DNA from: an uncultured Opitutales bacterium
GTDB lineage: Bacteria > Verrucomicrobiota > Verrucomicrobiia > Opitutales > Coraliomargaritaceae
Length of the DNA stretch: 64,000 nt
Direction: 5' to 3'
Assembly: GCA_937775295.1 (NCBI GenBank)
Contig: CALKBZ010000003.1
Span: forward strand, 62,001 to 126,000
A model generated the notes under the pieces. It made no database searches and had not been told where the DNA came from. It saw nothing but the letters and a program-made list of their open reading frames with translations. The translations under genes were made by a program, and so were the position numbers. Positions 17,130 through 27,093 of this stretch are shown in pieces. Each line of letters starts with the position of its first letter. Within the stretch, counting starts at the first letter, position 1.

Positions 17130-18803
17130 TCAATTAATCACCGCCAGCCCGGTCGCAACGATACTGATGATGATAAGGGGTGGCAGCCACATGGCATGGC
17201 TCTGTAATCGCGCCGCGCTGCGATGCAGCCACAATAGTGTGGCAAAATAAAGGCACAGCGCACTATAGCTGAACGCAGTTGAGAAGCCTTCACTGGGCAG
17301 GATGGCACCAGGGAGTTGAGCGCAGTAGATTATCATGTTATCCATTAGGTAAATCACCGTCCATGCCGAGTGGTTAACGAATCCCGCGAGGCCAGTGAGC
17401 AGGGCGCTGGCGCAGGCCAGAGAGATGATGCCGCCGCTGATGACGATGGCGGCTAAATAGACCAACAGCATGTTGAGTAAAATCGCGCCGGGCGCGACGA
17501 ACTCGAACAGTCCCGCGCTGAGCGGTGTGCTCGCTAGCCACGCAGAGAAGCTGATGGCAAACAATAGCAGGAATTTGTCGAGCGACCAAGCATAGGCGCG
17601 CTGCCGAGCGTTCCAGTCTTGTTCCGGCAGCCACTGGTAGGGTTGGCAGCGATGCGTTAAGACTTGGTGCAGCGGTAAGCCAAATAATAATATGCTCAGC
17701 ACCACCGTGTAGGAGAGCTGAAAGCCAAGGCTCCAGAGTTGATTGGGATCGATGATTAGCACGAAGATGGCGGAGCACATGAGCGCAGATAACGGCGAGC
17801 GCTGGCGCTGGCAGGCAAAGCTCGACCAGAAAAAAGCCGCCATCAGAAACGCGCGTATGGCGGAGGGCGAGCCACCGGTTATTTCGACATACAAATACAG
17901 CAGCGGTAGTCCGATCCATGGGGCAACTGTTCGCGGGACACGGATGAGCAAGAGGAATTGGGCAATCACAGTCGCGATTACGCCAATATGTAGGCCACTG
18001 ATCGCGAAAAAGTGCATGGTGCCAGTCATTCGATAGCGTTCGATTTGTGCTTTGCTCAGCTCGATCTTGCGGCCCAGCAGCATCGCGACGTAGACATTGG
18101 CAAGTTCCGAGTTGGCCGCTGCTCCTAACCGCAGTGTTGCTTGGAATCGCTGGTTCATTCCAAAGCAAAACCGATCAAAGGTGCGCGGCGCACGTAGTAT
18201 TTGCAGGGGGCCAGTGCGGTCGAAGCGATAGTGCACGCCGATACTTTGTAGGTAGGCTTCGAAATCGTCTTCGTCACCGCTGGCTGCCGGCGGCAGGATC
18301 GGAGTGAGTACGCCAGTGGTCTGCACTTGCAGGCCGCGTTGGATGGTTGGCACGGCGGCCTGCTCTGCTGCTACCGCTGGAAGCGTCAGTTTGAAGTAGA
18401 TCTGTTCGCCGGGATGTAGGCGGCTGGTGGTGGGTGCGTCGAGGACGCGGGCGAGTCCGCTGGGTTTGCCGTAACGTTCACCAGGCTGCATAACGCGTTG
18501 TATTTCGATCGTTAACTGCGCTTCGCGCGCAGGCAGTGTCAGGTTGTAGGCCTGTGGCGACTTTGGCAGTCGAAGTTGCCCATAAGCCCAGCAGCAGTGA
18601 GTCGTGCTGATTAAGAAACATAGCATCCATTGCCACCGCAGCCTTTCGTTGCCTGCGAGTCGAAGCGCCGCGAAGCTGCTCATACATGCGATGCACAGCA
18701 GCAGAGCTAGCGGGGCACTATAGTGGCGAGCTAGGATCAGTCCGAGGAGTAGTCCTAACAGTAACGATAAAATCGGCGCGCGGGCTTGGGTCGTTGCTGT
18801 CAT
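17130..18803 (-). CDS. ComEC/Rec2-family competence membrane protein
   Basis: A 557-residue polytopic membrane protein. The N-terminus has two to three membrane helices (LLLGLLLGLILARHYSAPLALLLCIACM), followed by an OB-like DUF4131 region (~90-200) and the Competence domain with RMTGTMHFFAISGLHIGVI, FLMAAFFW and DPNQLWSLGFQLSY, all ComEC signatures. ComEC forms the inner-membrane channel for single-stranded DNA during natural transformation. The C-terminal metallo-beta-lactamase domain of the full-length ~750-residue proteins is absent, and no such domain is encoded next to it. No other competence genes are adjacent. Confidence 0.93.
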   Translation of the reverse strand: MTATTQARAPILSLLLGLLLGLILARHYSAPLALLLCIACMSSFAALRLAGNERLRWQWMLCFLISTTHCCWAYGQLRLPKSPQAYNLTLPAREAQLTIEIQRVMQPGERYGKPSGLARVLDAPTTSRLHPGEQIYFKLTLPAVAAEQAAVPTIQRGLQVQTTGVLTPILPPAASGDEDDFEAYLQSIGVHYRFDRTGPLQILRAPRTFDRFCFGMNQRFQATLRLGAAANSELANVYVAMLLGRKIELSKAQIERYRMTGTMHFFAISGLHIGVIATVIAQFLLLIRVPRTVAPWIGLPLLYLYVEITGGSPSAIRAFLMAAFFWSSFACQRQRSPLSALMCSAIFVLIIDPNQLWSLGFQLSYTVVLSILLFGLPLHQVLTHRCQPYQWLPEQDWNARQRAYAWSLDKFLLLFAISFSAWLASTPLSAGLFEFVAPGAILLNMLLVYLAAIVISGGIISLACASALLTGLAGFVNHSAWTVIYLMDNMIIYCAQLPGAILPSEGFSTAFSYSALCLYFATLLWLHRSAARLQSHAMWLPPLIIISIVATGLAVIN

Positions 18804-18900
18804 CGAGGTGCAGTTGCGCTTTTAATATAAAGCGTTAGTATAAGTCGAGTCGTTTCGTTCTATCTTGCAAGACTGTATCACGTCTAGGATGATAAATCTG

Positions 18901-20253
18901 ATGTCTGAAAATATCGAACAGCCTGGCATTTTTGATGCCGAGCAGGAGGCTTCGGCCGGCTCCGTAGTGCGGCCGCTGGCGGTACGTATGCGACCGCAGC
19001 ACTTGGGCGAGATCATTGGCCAGGATCACATCGTCGGTGAGGGCTGTCTGTTGCCGCGGCTGATTCAGGCAGATAATTTCGGTAGCCTGATTTTTTATGG
19101 CCCACCTGGCTGCGGTAAGACTTCGATGGCGGAGGTGATTGCGGCTGAGACACAGAGTAAGTTCGTGCGCATCAATGCGGTGCTTTCGAATGTGGCCGAG
19201 GTGCGCGATATCCTACGCTTGGCGCGTTACGAGCCAGCTAAACGCACCATCCTTTTTATCGATGAGATCCATCGGTTTAATAAGTCACAACAGGATCTAC
19301 TGCTGCCGGATGTGGAGGCTGGCAATATTCGTCTGATTGGCGCGACCACGCACAATCCTGGGTTTTATGTGAATCCGCCGCTGTTGAGCCGTAGCCACCT
19401 GTTTCGGTTGGAGCCGGTGGATGTCGAGTCGGTCGCGATTGTACTGGCGCGTGCTTTGACGGATGTGGCGCGTGGCCTCGGTGCACATCGTTGCACTGCC
19501 GAGCCAGCGGTGTTTCAAGCCGTGGCCGATTTTTCCGGTGGTGATTTACGCCGTGCACTCAATGCCTTGGAGACACTGGTGCTGAGTCAGCCCCTGGGCG
19601 CGCATGTTGATGCGCAGGCGGTCGAGGTGTTCGCACGCGAGCGGCAGATCCGCTACGATCGCGATGAGGATGAGCATTACGATCATGCCTCAGCGATGAT
19701 TAAGAGCATTCGCGGTTCAGATCCAGATGCTTCGCTGTACTGGACCTTTAAGATGCTGCAGGGTGGCGAAGATCCACGCTATATCGCGCGGCGCTTGACC
19801 ATTTTGGCTTCTGAAGATGTCGGCCTTGCCAATTCGCATGCGCTGACGGTGGCCACTGCCGCATTTGAGGCCTGCGAAAAAATCGGCATGCCAGAGTGTG
19901 AGTATCACTTGGCGCACGCAGTGCTTTATTTAGCGACCTCGCCAAAGAGCAATTCTGTGACGCGGGCGATGCATGCAGTTAAAAAATCGCTCCGAGATGA
20001 ACCCGTACAAGCCGTGCCGCTATGGTTACGTGATGCGCATACCAAGACCAATAAGGCGCTCGGCCACGGTAAGGACTATCTATATAGTCATGATTATCCC
20101 TCTGGGATTTCTGGCCAAGAGTTTATGTTGTCACCACAGCAGTTTTATGTGCCGGGCCATTCAGGCGCGGAAGCTGCCACGGCACAACGGCTCGAACAGT
20201 TTAAAAAGCTTAAAACTGGCATGCAGCAGCGAGATGCTTCTGCGCAAGATTGA
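18901..20253 (+). CDS. rarA: Replication-associated recombination protein A (AAA+ ATPase)
   Basis: About 450 residues of the RarA/MgsA family, related to clamp-loader subunits and acting at stalled replication forks. The N-terminus [20 protein letters not shown] is the standard opening. Walker A is [14 protein letters not shown], Walker [16 protein letters not shown], sensor 1 [19 protein letters not shown], and the C-terminal segment [20 protein letters not shown] and the ending with [16 protein letters not shown] are typical. I chose ATG 18901 ([11 protein letters not shown]); ATG 18889 and a TTG at 18865 are in frame. It diverges from comEC across 97 bp. Confidence 0.95.
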   Translation: MSENIEQPGIFDAEQEASAGSVVRPLAVRMRPQHLGEIIGQDHIVGEGCLLPRLIQADNFGSLIFYGPPGCGKTSMAEVIAAETQSKFVRINAVLSNVAEVRDILRLARYEPAKRTILFIDEIHRFNKSQQDLLLPDVEAGNIRLIGATTHNPGFYVNPPLLSRSHLFRLEPVDVESVAIVLARALTDVARGLGAHRCTAEPAVFQAVADFSGGDLRRALNALETLVLSQPLGAHVDAQAVEVFARERQIRYDRDEDEHYDHASAMIKSIRGSDPDASLYWTFKMLQGGEDPRYIARRLTILASEDVGLANSHALTVATAAFEACEKIGMPECEYHLAHAVLYLATSPKSNSVTRAMHAVKKSLRDEPVQAVPLWLRDAHTKTNKALGHGKDYLYSHDYPSGISGQEFMLSPQQFYVPGHSGAEAATAQRLEQFKKLKTGMQQRDASAQD

Positions 20254-20284
20254 TCTCTGCACTTTTGTGGCTATGGTGAGCACT

Positions 20285-20737
20285 ATGAAATTAACAATTC
20301 GAGTCATATGCTTTGCTTTGGCTGCATTGACATTACCGATTTCTGCAGAACAGCTGGTGCCCGCACAAATTGAGGATAAGCTGCTCCCTAGCGGGGTTTC
20401 CGAGCTGCCGTATCCAGTCGGCCAGCTGCCTTCGCAGCAGGGTGATTACATCGAGCGCCCAGAGCGGACATCGATCAATTTTCGTATTGTGGCTAATAAA
20501 ATACGGAGATATTGGATCGATGCAGATGGTTTAATTGCACCGCCAGAATCGACTGCTGGCAATGTGTGGCTGAACGGTAAACCAAAAATCCGATCTTATT
20601 TTAACTTGCAGCCAATCTGCTCTGTAGCTGGTTTAGGTAGTGAGGGGATCGTCCGCCCGCCGTATTTTTTTAATGTGGTGCTGTACTTAAAAAGTCAGAA
20701 GGCGGAGCCAGTGAGGTACACACATTCCGTTATCTGA
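20285..20737 (+). CDS. Small secreted protein of unknown function (probable 3' frameshift)
   Basis: 150 residues as read. Residues 1-22 (MKLTIRVICFALAALTLPIS) are a clear signal peptide with a site near SA-EQ, so it is exported. No family is recognised. The reading appears wrong near its end: adding one A to the A5 run at 20689-20693 switches the frame to KKSEGGASEVHTFRYLMSMD, which stays open to a TAA at 20791-20793, 6 bp before the next start at 20800. The natural gene is therefore probably 20285-20793 (about 169 residues). It starts 31 bp after rarA and is probably in the same transcript as the DUF360 gene. Confidence 0.6.
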   Translation: MKLTIRVICFALAALTLPISAEQLVPAQIEDKLLPSGVSELPYPVGQLPSQQGDYIERPERTSINFRIVANKIRRYWIDADGLIAPPESTAGNVWLNGKPKIRSYFNLQPICSVAGLGSEGIVRPPYFFNVVLYLKSQKAEPVRYTHSVI

Positions 20738-20799
20738 TGTCGATGGACGCCCCGATCGAACGTGGGGAACTGAATTCGACTTCGACCGACTAAGAAACT

Positions 20800-21285
20800 A
20801 TGGATTTAAAGCAAATGTTCAAAAGCTGGGTGATCGTTGCGTTTGGCGTTCTAATCGCCTCCAACACTGCCTCTGGTATACATTATGATAGCCGCGAAGC
20901 GCTGATCATCGTGGTGATACTGCTCAGCGCCTGTAATGTCTTTCTCAAGCCATTACTTATGCTGTTCTCGCTGCCCTTCATTATTCTGACATTCGGCATT
21001 GGGATCTGGGTGATCAACGCATTGCTGTTCCTCTTCGTTGCGGCGCTCGTGAGCGGCTTCGAGGTCGATAGTTTCCGCAGTGCGCTTTGGGGTGCACTCG
21101 TCGTCAGTATCACTAGTGGCGTGTCAACTCTACTATTCGGCAGCCGAAATCGACGTTGGAGTGCAAATATCAATGTCGGCCGTGCCGGGCCCACCTCAGG
21201 CGCTGGGTCGCAAGCGCGTGGCTCCAGTCAACCGCGCAAGCCAAAGCGAGTCATCGAAGATGACACCGATGTCATCGATATTTAA
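20800..21285 (+). CDS. Phage-holin-superfamily IV / DUF360 membrane protein
   Basis: 161 residues with four predicted membrane helices (~8-25, ~34-55, ~57-80, ~85-115) in the layout of PF04020: HYDSREALIIVVILLSACNV, FLKPLLMLFSLPFIILTFGI, GIWVINALLFLFVAALVSGF. The C-terminal ~45 residues are hydrophilic and rich in basic residues (SQPRKPKRVIEDD). The family is named after mycobacterial holin-like proteins but occurs widely outside phages, and no lysis gene is near, so a holin function should not be assumed. Confidence 0.85.
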   Translation: MDLKQMFKSWVIVAFGVLIASNTASGIHYDSREALIIVVILLSACNVFLKPLLMLFSLPFIILTFGIGIWVINALLFLFVAALVSGFEVDSFRSALWGALVVSITSGVSTLLFGSRNRRWSANINVGRAGPTSGAGSQARGSSQPRKPKRVIEDDTDVIDI

Positions 21286-21313
21286 AGAGGCAGGAATGTT
21301 ACTGTGTTTTAAT

Positions 21314-21373
21314 GGAGTGAGGGCGACTCGCCCTCATTGTTTGATGCTGAGGTCGAGTCGCCCACACTCCTTT
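21314..21373. repeat. Palindromic intergenic repeat, family A (complete)
   Basis: Inverted arms: GGAGTGAGGGCGACTCG at the left and CGAGTCGCCCACACTCC at the right, with one mismatch over 17 bp, around a ~25-bp centre. The left arm also holds its own small palindrome, GGGCGACTCGCCC. Partial copies lie at 26907-26937 and 63811-63840. Confidence 0.8.
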
Positions 21374-21505
21374 CGCGTTCATTCAAGCCCGCAACAACCA
21401 TGCCCTTGGCATTGACGACACCTAACTCGTCTGTTTTCTTCGCATCTTTTTGTCGCGGGTATTTCTCCTGTTTTGCCGATTTAAGCACCTTCAATTTAAC
21501 TATTT

Positions 21506-22904
21506 ATGTCAACTAACTTAAAATACGATCTCGTTGTGATCGGCGGTGGTCCCGCTGGTTATGCCGCAGCCATTCGCGCGGGGCAACTCGGTAAAAAAGT
21601 CGCCTGCGTTGAGCAGGAGCGTCCCGGCGGCACTTGCTTGAATTGGGGCTGTATCCCCTCCAAGGCGCTGATAAAGAGCGCCGAGTTGTTTAATAAAATC
21701 AAGCACTGTGAAGAATTCGGTATCAGCGTGACGGGCGCGAGCTATGACTTTACTAAGATCATTCAGCGGTCACGCAACGTATCGGGCACGATGGCCAAAG
21801 GTATCGAGTTTCTGTTTAAGAAGAATAAGGTCGATTACATTAAGGGGGTCGGCACGATCGCAGTCCCTGGGATGGTAGAGATCACTGACGGTCCAGATAA
21901 GGGTAAGATCCTGGTTACTGAGAATACCCTCATTGCCACTGGTTGTAAGCCACGTCAATTGCCCGACCTCGAAGTCGACGGTGTGCGCGTCATGACCTCT
22001 CGCCAAGCGTTGGAGATGAAGACGCAGCCGAAGTCCGTCGTGATTGTCGGCGCTGGTGCGATTGGCGCTGAGTTCGCCTATTTCCTCAATGCCTTCGGCA
22101 CCAAGGTCACGCTGGTCGAGATGCTCGATCAAGTGTTGCCAGTCGAAGATCACGAAGTCGCAGCCGTGGTTGCTAAGGAGTTTAACAAACAGGGCATCGA
22201 CTGCCGCACTTCCACCGCGGTCGAAAACATCAAGGTCGCCAAGAACAACGTGAAGATGGACCTCGTCAAAGGCTGGCGAGGCCGAGTCGATCACTGCGGA
22301 TTGCGTGCTGATCGCCATCGGAGTGGTTGCCAACACCGCCGGACTACTGTCTGCGCGCACCAAGCTCGCGCAAGATCGCGGTTACATCAAAGTCGATGGC
22401 AACTACGAATCCAGCGTCAAGGGGATCTACGCGGCCGGCGACATCATTGGGCCACCTTGGCTCGCGCATGTGGCGACCTACGAAGCGATTCAAGCGGTGC
22501 AGGGCATGTTTGGTCACAGCCAAGCGAAGCAAGTGACTGATTTCCCTGGCTGCACTTACTGCATCCCGCAAGTCGCTTCGATCGGTAAGACCGAGAATAA
22601 GCTCAAGGAAGAAGGCATCAAATACAAGGTCGGCAAATTCCCCTTCCAAGCGTCTGGTAAGGCCGTCGCATCGGGGGCTCCTGAAGGCTTCGTTAAGCTT
22701 CTGGTGTGCGAAGAGTACGGCGAAATTCTGGGTGCGCACATCGTCGGTGGCGACGCCACTGAAATGATTGGCGAATACTGCCTGGGCAAGAAGCTCGAAG
22801 CGACTGCGGAAGAGATTCACCACACCATCCACGCGCATCCCACCCTGAGTGAGGCCACGATGGAAGCCGCAGCTGCCGTGTTCGGCGAAGCGATCCACAT
22901 CTAG
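21506..22904 (+). pseudogene. lpd: Dihydrolipoyl dehydrogenase, frameshifted
   Basis: The E3 flavoprotein of 2-oxoacid dehydrogenase or glycine-cleavage complexes, which reoxidises dihydrolipoamide with NAD. The first frame holds the FAD motif VVIGGGPAGYAAAIRAG, the redox disulfide GGTCLNWGCIPSKAL and the NAD motif VGAGAIGAEFA. After residue ~256 it goes out of frame. The second frame, open from 22275 (GEAESITADCVLIAIGV), carries AAGDIIGPPWLAHVA and the active-site HAHPTLSEA, ending at 22904. One extra base at 22271-22274 explains the break; corrected length is about 465 residues, normal for the family. No E1 or E2 gene is adjacent. All catalytic motifs survive, so an assembly error is as likely as gene loss. 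Confidence 0.9.
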
Positions 22905-22923
22905 TCGATCTAATTGAATCAGC

Positions 22924-22962
22924 AAAAGGCCGGAATTCGCACTGCGAACTCCGGCCTTTTTT
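22924..22962 (+). terminator. Terminator between lpd and tex (possibly bidirectional)
   Basis: AAAAGGCCGGAATTCGC pairs with GCGAACTCCGGCCTTTT around ACT, followed by T's on the plus strand and preceded by A's. It can therefore act for lpd and for tex, which converge here. Confidence 0.9.
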
Positions 22963-22993
22963 GTGGTATGACGTTCGTAGCCGCTGCGCCTTC

Positions 22994-25288
22994 TTATTTC
23001 TTCAGCCCGGCGTCAAACCAGTTGTTGCCGAAGTCATTGCCGCCGCTGCTGCGATTGCTGTTACCTCCGCGGTTGCCGCGTGCTTGATTGCTGCCGCGGC
23101 CGCCTTGCTTTGCGCTAGGTGCGCCGGAGCGTTCCTTTTTGCTGCCGATTTCGGGCTGCTGCTTCATCGAGAGTGCGATGCGGTTGCGCTGCATGTCGAC
23201 TTCGGTTACGGTCACTTGCACCTTGTCACCGACTTTGACCACTTTGTTAGGATCATCGACGAACTTGTCGGCCAGTTGGCTAATGTGAACTAGGCCGTCT
23301 TGGTGCACGCCGATATCGACGAACGCGCCAAACGCAGTGACGTTGGTCACGATGCCAGGCAGCTTCATGCCGAGGGTGAGGTCGGTGGGCTTTTCAACGC
23401 CATCAGCGAATTGGAAGACTTCAAATTGCTTACGTGGATCGCGGCCGGGCTTGGCGAGTTCTTCCATGATATCGCGCAGGGTGGGGAGGCCCACTTCGTC
23501 GGACACGTAGTTCTCTAGCTTAATCTTCGCGCGTGCGCCGCTGTCGCGTGTGAGGTCGGCTAGTTGGCAACCCACGGCGGCGGCCATTTGCTCGACGAGT
23601 TGGTAGCGCTCGGGGTGCACGCCGCTCTGGTCGAGTGGGTGTGCGGCGGCGCGAATGCGTAGGAAGCCGGCGCACTGCTCAAAGGCCTTGGGGCCGAGGC
23701 GGCTGACTTTTGAGAATTCTTGGCGCGACTTAAAGGGGCCGTTTTCTTGGCGATGCGCGACGATGTTGCCGGCGATGGTTTCGTTGAGACCAGATACGTA
23801 GGAAAGGAGCTGCTTGCTGGCGGTGTTCACCTCGACGCCGACTTGGTTTACACTGGAGGTTACGGTGTCATCAAGTGTGCGCTTGAGTGCGTATTGATCG
23901 ACGTCGTGTTGATACTGCCCGACGCCAATTGATTTCGGATCGAGTTTAACTAGTTCCGCCAGTGGATCCATGAGGCGGCGGCCGATCGAGACGGCACCGC
24001 GCACGGTGATGTCTTCGGTGGGGAACTCTTCGCGAGCCACTTCGGAGGCGGAGTAGATCGAGGCGCCGGATTCGTTGACGCTGACGATGACGATTTTCTT
24101 GGAAAGGCCGAGTTCACGGAAGAAGGCTTCGGTCTCGCGGCCTCCCGTGCCGTTGCCGACTGCGATGGCTTCGATGTCGTAGCGTTCGATGAGTGCCTTG
24201 GCTTCGACCTTGGAGCGGTCGATTTGGCCTGCGCCACCGGTGCAGAATAGCACGTGGTTGAAGAGTAGTTGACCTTGTGCGTCGAGGATCACGGTTTTGC
24301 AACCGGTGCGGAAGCCGGGGTCGACTGCCATCATGCGCTTTTGACCGAGCGGGGAGGCCAGCAGGAGTTCGCGGGCGTTGTCGGCAAAGACTTTGATCGC
24401 GGCCACGTCGGCTTGCTTCTTCGCACGCAGGCGCACTTCGGTTTCCATTGATGGAGCGAGTAGGCGTTTGTAGCAGTCGCCGATGGCTTTTTTGACCTCA
24501 CCTGCGGCTAAGCCGCGTCCGTTGAGGAATTGCTTCTCTAGGATGAGGATTGCGGATTCTTCCTCGGGGGTGATGCGGTGGAACAGGAAGCCTTCTTTTT
24601 CGCCACGGCGAATGGCCAGCACGCGGTGGGAGGGGGCGTTTTTGATCGGCTCTTGCCACTCGAAGTAGTCGCTGTATTTAGCGCCTTCGACTTCTTTGCC
24701 CGGGAAGCCTTCGGAGACGAGCGTGCCGTGCTCCCAGAAGAGTTTACGCAGGGACTCGCGGGCGTCGGCGTCGTCACTGATCCATTCGGCGATGATGTGG
24801 CGCGAACCTTCGAGGGCAGCATCCGCATCGGCCACTTCCTTTGCGGCATCGACGTAGGTCAGTGCTTGTTCGGCGGTGTCGCTGGCGTCTTGGTTTTCAA
24901 ACAGATGCGTGGCGAGCGGCTCCAGACCACGTTCGCGAGCGATCATCGCTTTGGTGCGGCGTTTGGGGCGGAACGGCAGGTAGATGTCTTCGAGCTTAGC
25001 GAGTGTGGCTGCGGCGTCGATCTTGCCGTCGAGCTCGTCGGTCAGCAGGTTGCGCTCTTTGAGGGAGCTCTTGATTGATTCACGGCGAGCGGCGAGGTCG
25101 GCCAACTGTTGCAGCCGATCACGGATGTTCATGATCTGCACTTCGTCGAGCTCGCCAGTTTGCTCTTTGCGGTAGCGGGCGATGAAGGGCACGGTGCCGC
25201 CGTCGGCGATCAGGGACGCAGTGGCGGTCACTTGTGCCGAATTGAGGTTTAGCTCTTCAGCGATTTGATCAATAAATTGGGTCTGCAT
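22994..25288 (-). CDS. tex: Tex-family RNA-binding transcription accessory protein
   Basis: A 764-residue Tex protein. The N-terminal helical region contains TVPFIARYRKEQTGELDEVQ, the family hallmark, the YqgF-like domain is seen around MAVDPGFRTGCKTVIL, a helix-hairpin-helix region around VNTASKQLLSYVSGLNETIA, and a C-terminal S1 RNA-binding domain at VTNVTAFGAFVDIGVHQDGL. The last ~45 residues are a low-complexity tail rich in Gly, Asn, Ser and Arg, and longer than in E. coli YhgF. Tex proteins bind nucleic acid and affect transcription; the exact role is not settled. It converges with lpd across the terminator at 22924-22962. Confidence 0.95.
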   Translation of the reverse strand: MQTQFIDQIAEELNLNSAQVTATASLIADGGTVPFIARYRKEQTGELDEVQIMNIRDRLQQLADLAARRESIKSSLKERNLLTDELDGKIDAAATLAKLEDIYLPFRPKRRTKAMIARERGLEPLATHLFENQDASDTAEQALTYVDAAKEVADADAALEGSRHIIAEWISDDADARESLRKLFWEHGTLVSEGFPGKEVEGAKYSDYFEWQEPIKNAPSHRVLAIRRGEKEGFLFHRITPEEESAILILEKQFLNGRGLAAGEVKKAIGDCYKRLLAPSMETEVRLRAKKQADVAAIKVFADNARELLLASPLGQKRMMAVDPGFRTGCKTVILDAQGQLLFNHVLFCTGGAGQIDRSKVEAKALIERYDIEAIAVGNGTGGRETEAFFRELGLSKKIVIVSVNESGASIYSASEVAREEFPTEDITVRGAVSIGRRLMDPLAELVKLDPKSIGVGQYQHDVDQYALKRTLDDTVTSSVNQVGVEVNTASKQLLSYVSGLNETIAGNIVAHRQENGPFKSRQEFSKVSRLGPKAFEQCAGFLRIRAAAHPLDQSGVHPERYQLVEQMAAAVGCQLADLTRDSGARAKIKLENYVSDEVGLPTLRDIMEELAKPGRDPRKQFEVFQFADGVEKPTDLTLGMKLPGIVTNVTAFGAFVDIGVHQDGLVHISQLADKFVDDPNKVVKVGDKVQVTVTEVDMQRNRIALSMKQQPEIGSKKERSGAPSAKQGGRGSNQARGNRGGNSNRSSGGNDFGNNWFDAGLKK

Positions 25289-25409
25289 GAGTCGTTATTA
25301 AAGGGTTCTGCTTGGGGAGTGGAAAAGTCAAAGCAGACACCTTAGCGCCTCGCTTTCCGAGTGGAAGAAAAAGTGTGCGCGGGCAGTGTTTTTTCTACAC
25401 TGTCGAGGC

Positions 25410-26306
25410 CTACCCGGGGGGCGCCCCGAGCAAATCCTGCAGCGCGGCGATCAAGCGCGCGCGCAGTGGTTTGCCCGCCTCGGTGAGGGCGCGTTGCTCC
25501 TGCTCGTATGCCGCGCGGCCGGCCTCGGTTTCGATTCGAATTGGTTCGAGGCCGAGCGAGCTGCAGTCATAAGGACTGGCACGCATGTCGATTTCGCGGC
25601 ATCGGATCGCGTATTCGAACGTGTCCCATAGTAGCTCCGAGCCGACCCACGGCATTGCCTTCGCAGCCCACTTATACAGATCCATATTGGTATGTAAGCA
25701 GCCTGGCTGTTCGTTGGTCATGCGCGCGTCCTGCGTCGGGTCGAGCTTATTGAACGGTTTGGCGCTGTCGGTGAAGAAGCGAAACGCATCGAAGTGACTG
25801 CAGCAGGTGGGACGTGCGTTGACGACGGCATCGATCTCCGCTTGCGAGAGGCGCATTGGCAGTTTGCCTTCGTGACGCGGGCGACCTTCGGGCCCTCCTT
25901 GATAGACCATCGCCCATTCGTGCATGCCGAAGCAGCTAAACTGCGCGGGCTTATTTTGAACCGAACGACACAAATCGAGGCTATATTGCAGCCGCTTGCG
26001 GGCTTTTACGTCGATCTTACTCGGGTCTAAGTAAAGCGTTTGGCCTTTGCGGCTGTAGTGTTTCTCGTTGTAGCCCGGGTTGTCTTCGGTTGCTTCAAAG
26101 GCAACGCCGAGCCCTGGGTGCCAGCCTTCCAGCAGTGCCGGCGCGAAGCGAAAGTAAATGAACACGAAGTCGTGGCACGGATGCATCTTGCCCGCGGCGC
26201 GGCGCGAGCGGTAGGGCATGGTCCACTGCTGCGCTTTGTTGAAATGGGCACGCGCGCTCGCCTGCCACGTGGCATAGGGCAGAGGCGACTGGTCGAGTGT
26301 GGCCAT
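25410..26306 (-). CDS. Conserved protein of unknown function
   Basis: About 298 residues, soluble, without signal peptide or membrane segments. The pattern HPCHDFVFIYFRFAPALLEG and WHPGLGVAFE, a conserved middle (CFGMHEWAMVYQG) and a Cys-rich centre (RPTCCSHFDAFRFFTDSA) recall a conserved family that is often labelled 3-methyladenine DNA glycosylase in actinobacterial genomes. I see no glycosylase motif, so I do not adopt that name. The ATG at 26306 avoids overlap with the DUF983 gene; an in-frame ATG at 26333 would overlap it by 23 bp. Probably co-transcribed with DUF983. Confidence 0.7.
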   Translation of the reverse strand: MATLDQSPLPYATWQASARAHFNKAQQWTMPYRSRRAAGKMHPCHDFVFIYFRFAPALLEGWHPGLGVAFEATEDNPGYNEKHYSRKGQTLYLDPSKIDVKARKRLQYSLDLCRSVQNKPAQFSCFGMHEWAMVYQGGPEGRPRHEGKLPMRLSQAEIDAVVNARPTCCSHFDAFRFFTDSAKPFNKLDPTQDARMTNEQPGCLHTNMDLYKWAAKAMPWVGSELLWDTFEYAIRCREIDMRASPYDCSSLGLEPIRIETEAGRAAYEQEQRALTEAGKPLRARLIAALQDLLGAPPG

Positions 26307-26310
26307 TGGC

Positions 26311-26703
26311 TTAGTGGCCATCGTCGCTGGCATCGCTGTTGGCCGGTAGTTCGTGCGGGAACAAGCTGTAGTAAGTCATGATCACCCAGCTGAGCATTAA
26401 TGGGTAAAGCAGGGTGGTGAGTAGCACCGAGCCGACGATGCCGATGATCACACCAGTCCACATCCCGACGACTTCTTTGACCACTAAAATACAGACCGGA
26501 ATAATGATGACAATAATCGCCAGCACGTAGCCGATCGAAGTGGTGCCGAAGTAGAAGCCCGAGTCTTCTTTCTCCAGTGGCATGTCGCAACCGGTGCAGT
26601 GTTTGTTGAGTCGAAACCAATGCTTAAACATGCCGTAGGCGCCGCAGTTGGGGCAGCGTCCGGTCAGGCTGCGTACTATGATTTCTCCTCGTTCGACTTT
26701 CAT
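26311..26703 (-). CDS. DUF983 family membrane protein
   Basis: About 130 residues. The N-terminus carries a zinc-ribbon-like pair of CxxC motifs, GRCPNCGAYGMFKHW and CTGCDMPLEKEDSGFYFG, followed by two membrane helices (VLAIIVIIIPVCILVVK and GVIIGIVGSVLLTTLLYPL). This is the DUF983 layout; the function is unknown, though family members occur near cytochrome oxidase genes in alphaproteobacteria. The ATG at 26703 (MKVERGEIIVRSL) is preferred over 26721 because the family starts close to the first CxxC. Confidence 0.85.
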   Translation of the reverse strand: MKVERGEIIVRSLTGRCPNCGAYGMFKHWFRLNKHCTGCDMPLEKEDSGFYFGTTSIGYVLAIIVIIIPVCILVVKEVVGMWTGVIIGIVGSVLLTTLLYPLMLSWVIMTYYSLFPHELPANSDASDDGH

Positions 26704-26721
26704 ATATTGGCACTCATGCAA

Positions 26722-27093
26722 TGGCTATAACTGCCCTTTGGCAAGATCCCATCCTATGTGTAATTATTTCTGCGAAGACTGCAGTCGGCGCTTTTAATCG
26801 AATTTTACCGATCGAACTGACGGTACCGTGGTTCTCACTGACTGCTCAAATAGTAATGACTCGGCCGCAGCGAGGGTACTGCAAGTTTTGATCTGGAATA
26901 GTAAAAGGAGTGAGGTCGAGTCGCCCACACGCCTTTCGGTTGAATGCCGCGGACTGAGTACGCGCCTATGCTAGCTCAAATTGGTCGTATCTTTTCCACG
27001 ATTCATAGCTCGTCATTTGCTGCGGAGTCGGCAGAGTGCTGCCATTCAATGGTTTCGCAGAGATGATTTTGCGCGCCGACAGCAGACAAAACG
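26722..27093. other. Intergenic region with a partial family A repeat
   Basis: About 370 bp without a convincing gene between DUF983 and the divergent helicase. 26907-26937 carries a shortened family A element (GGAGTGAGGTCGAGTCGCCC then ACACGCCTTTCG): the two arms are fused and the centre is deleted. The leader of the DEAD-box gene (27000-27093) shows no clear ribosome-binding sequence. Confidence 0.6.

Noticed and set aside
20800-21285. Phage holin or prophage remnant
   Set aside because: The DUF360 family is named for holins, but it is common on chromosomes, and no lysin, capsid or integrase gene is near.
25410-26306. 3-methyladenine DNA glycosylase
   Set aside because: Relatives are often given this name, but no glycosylase motif or catalytic pattern can be seen.
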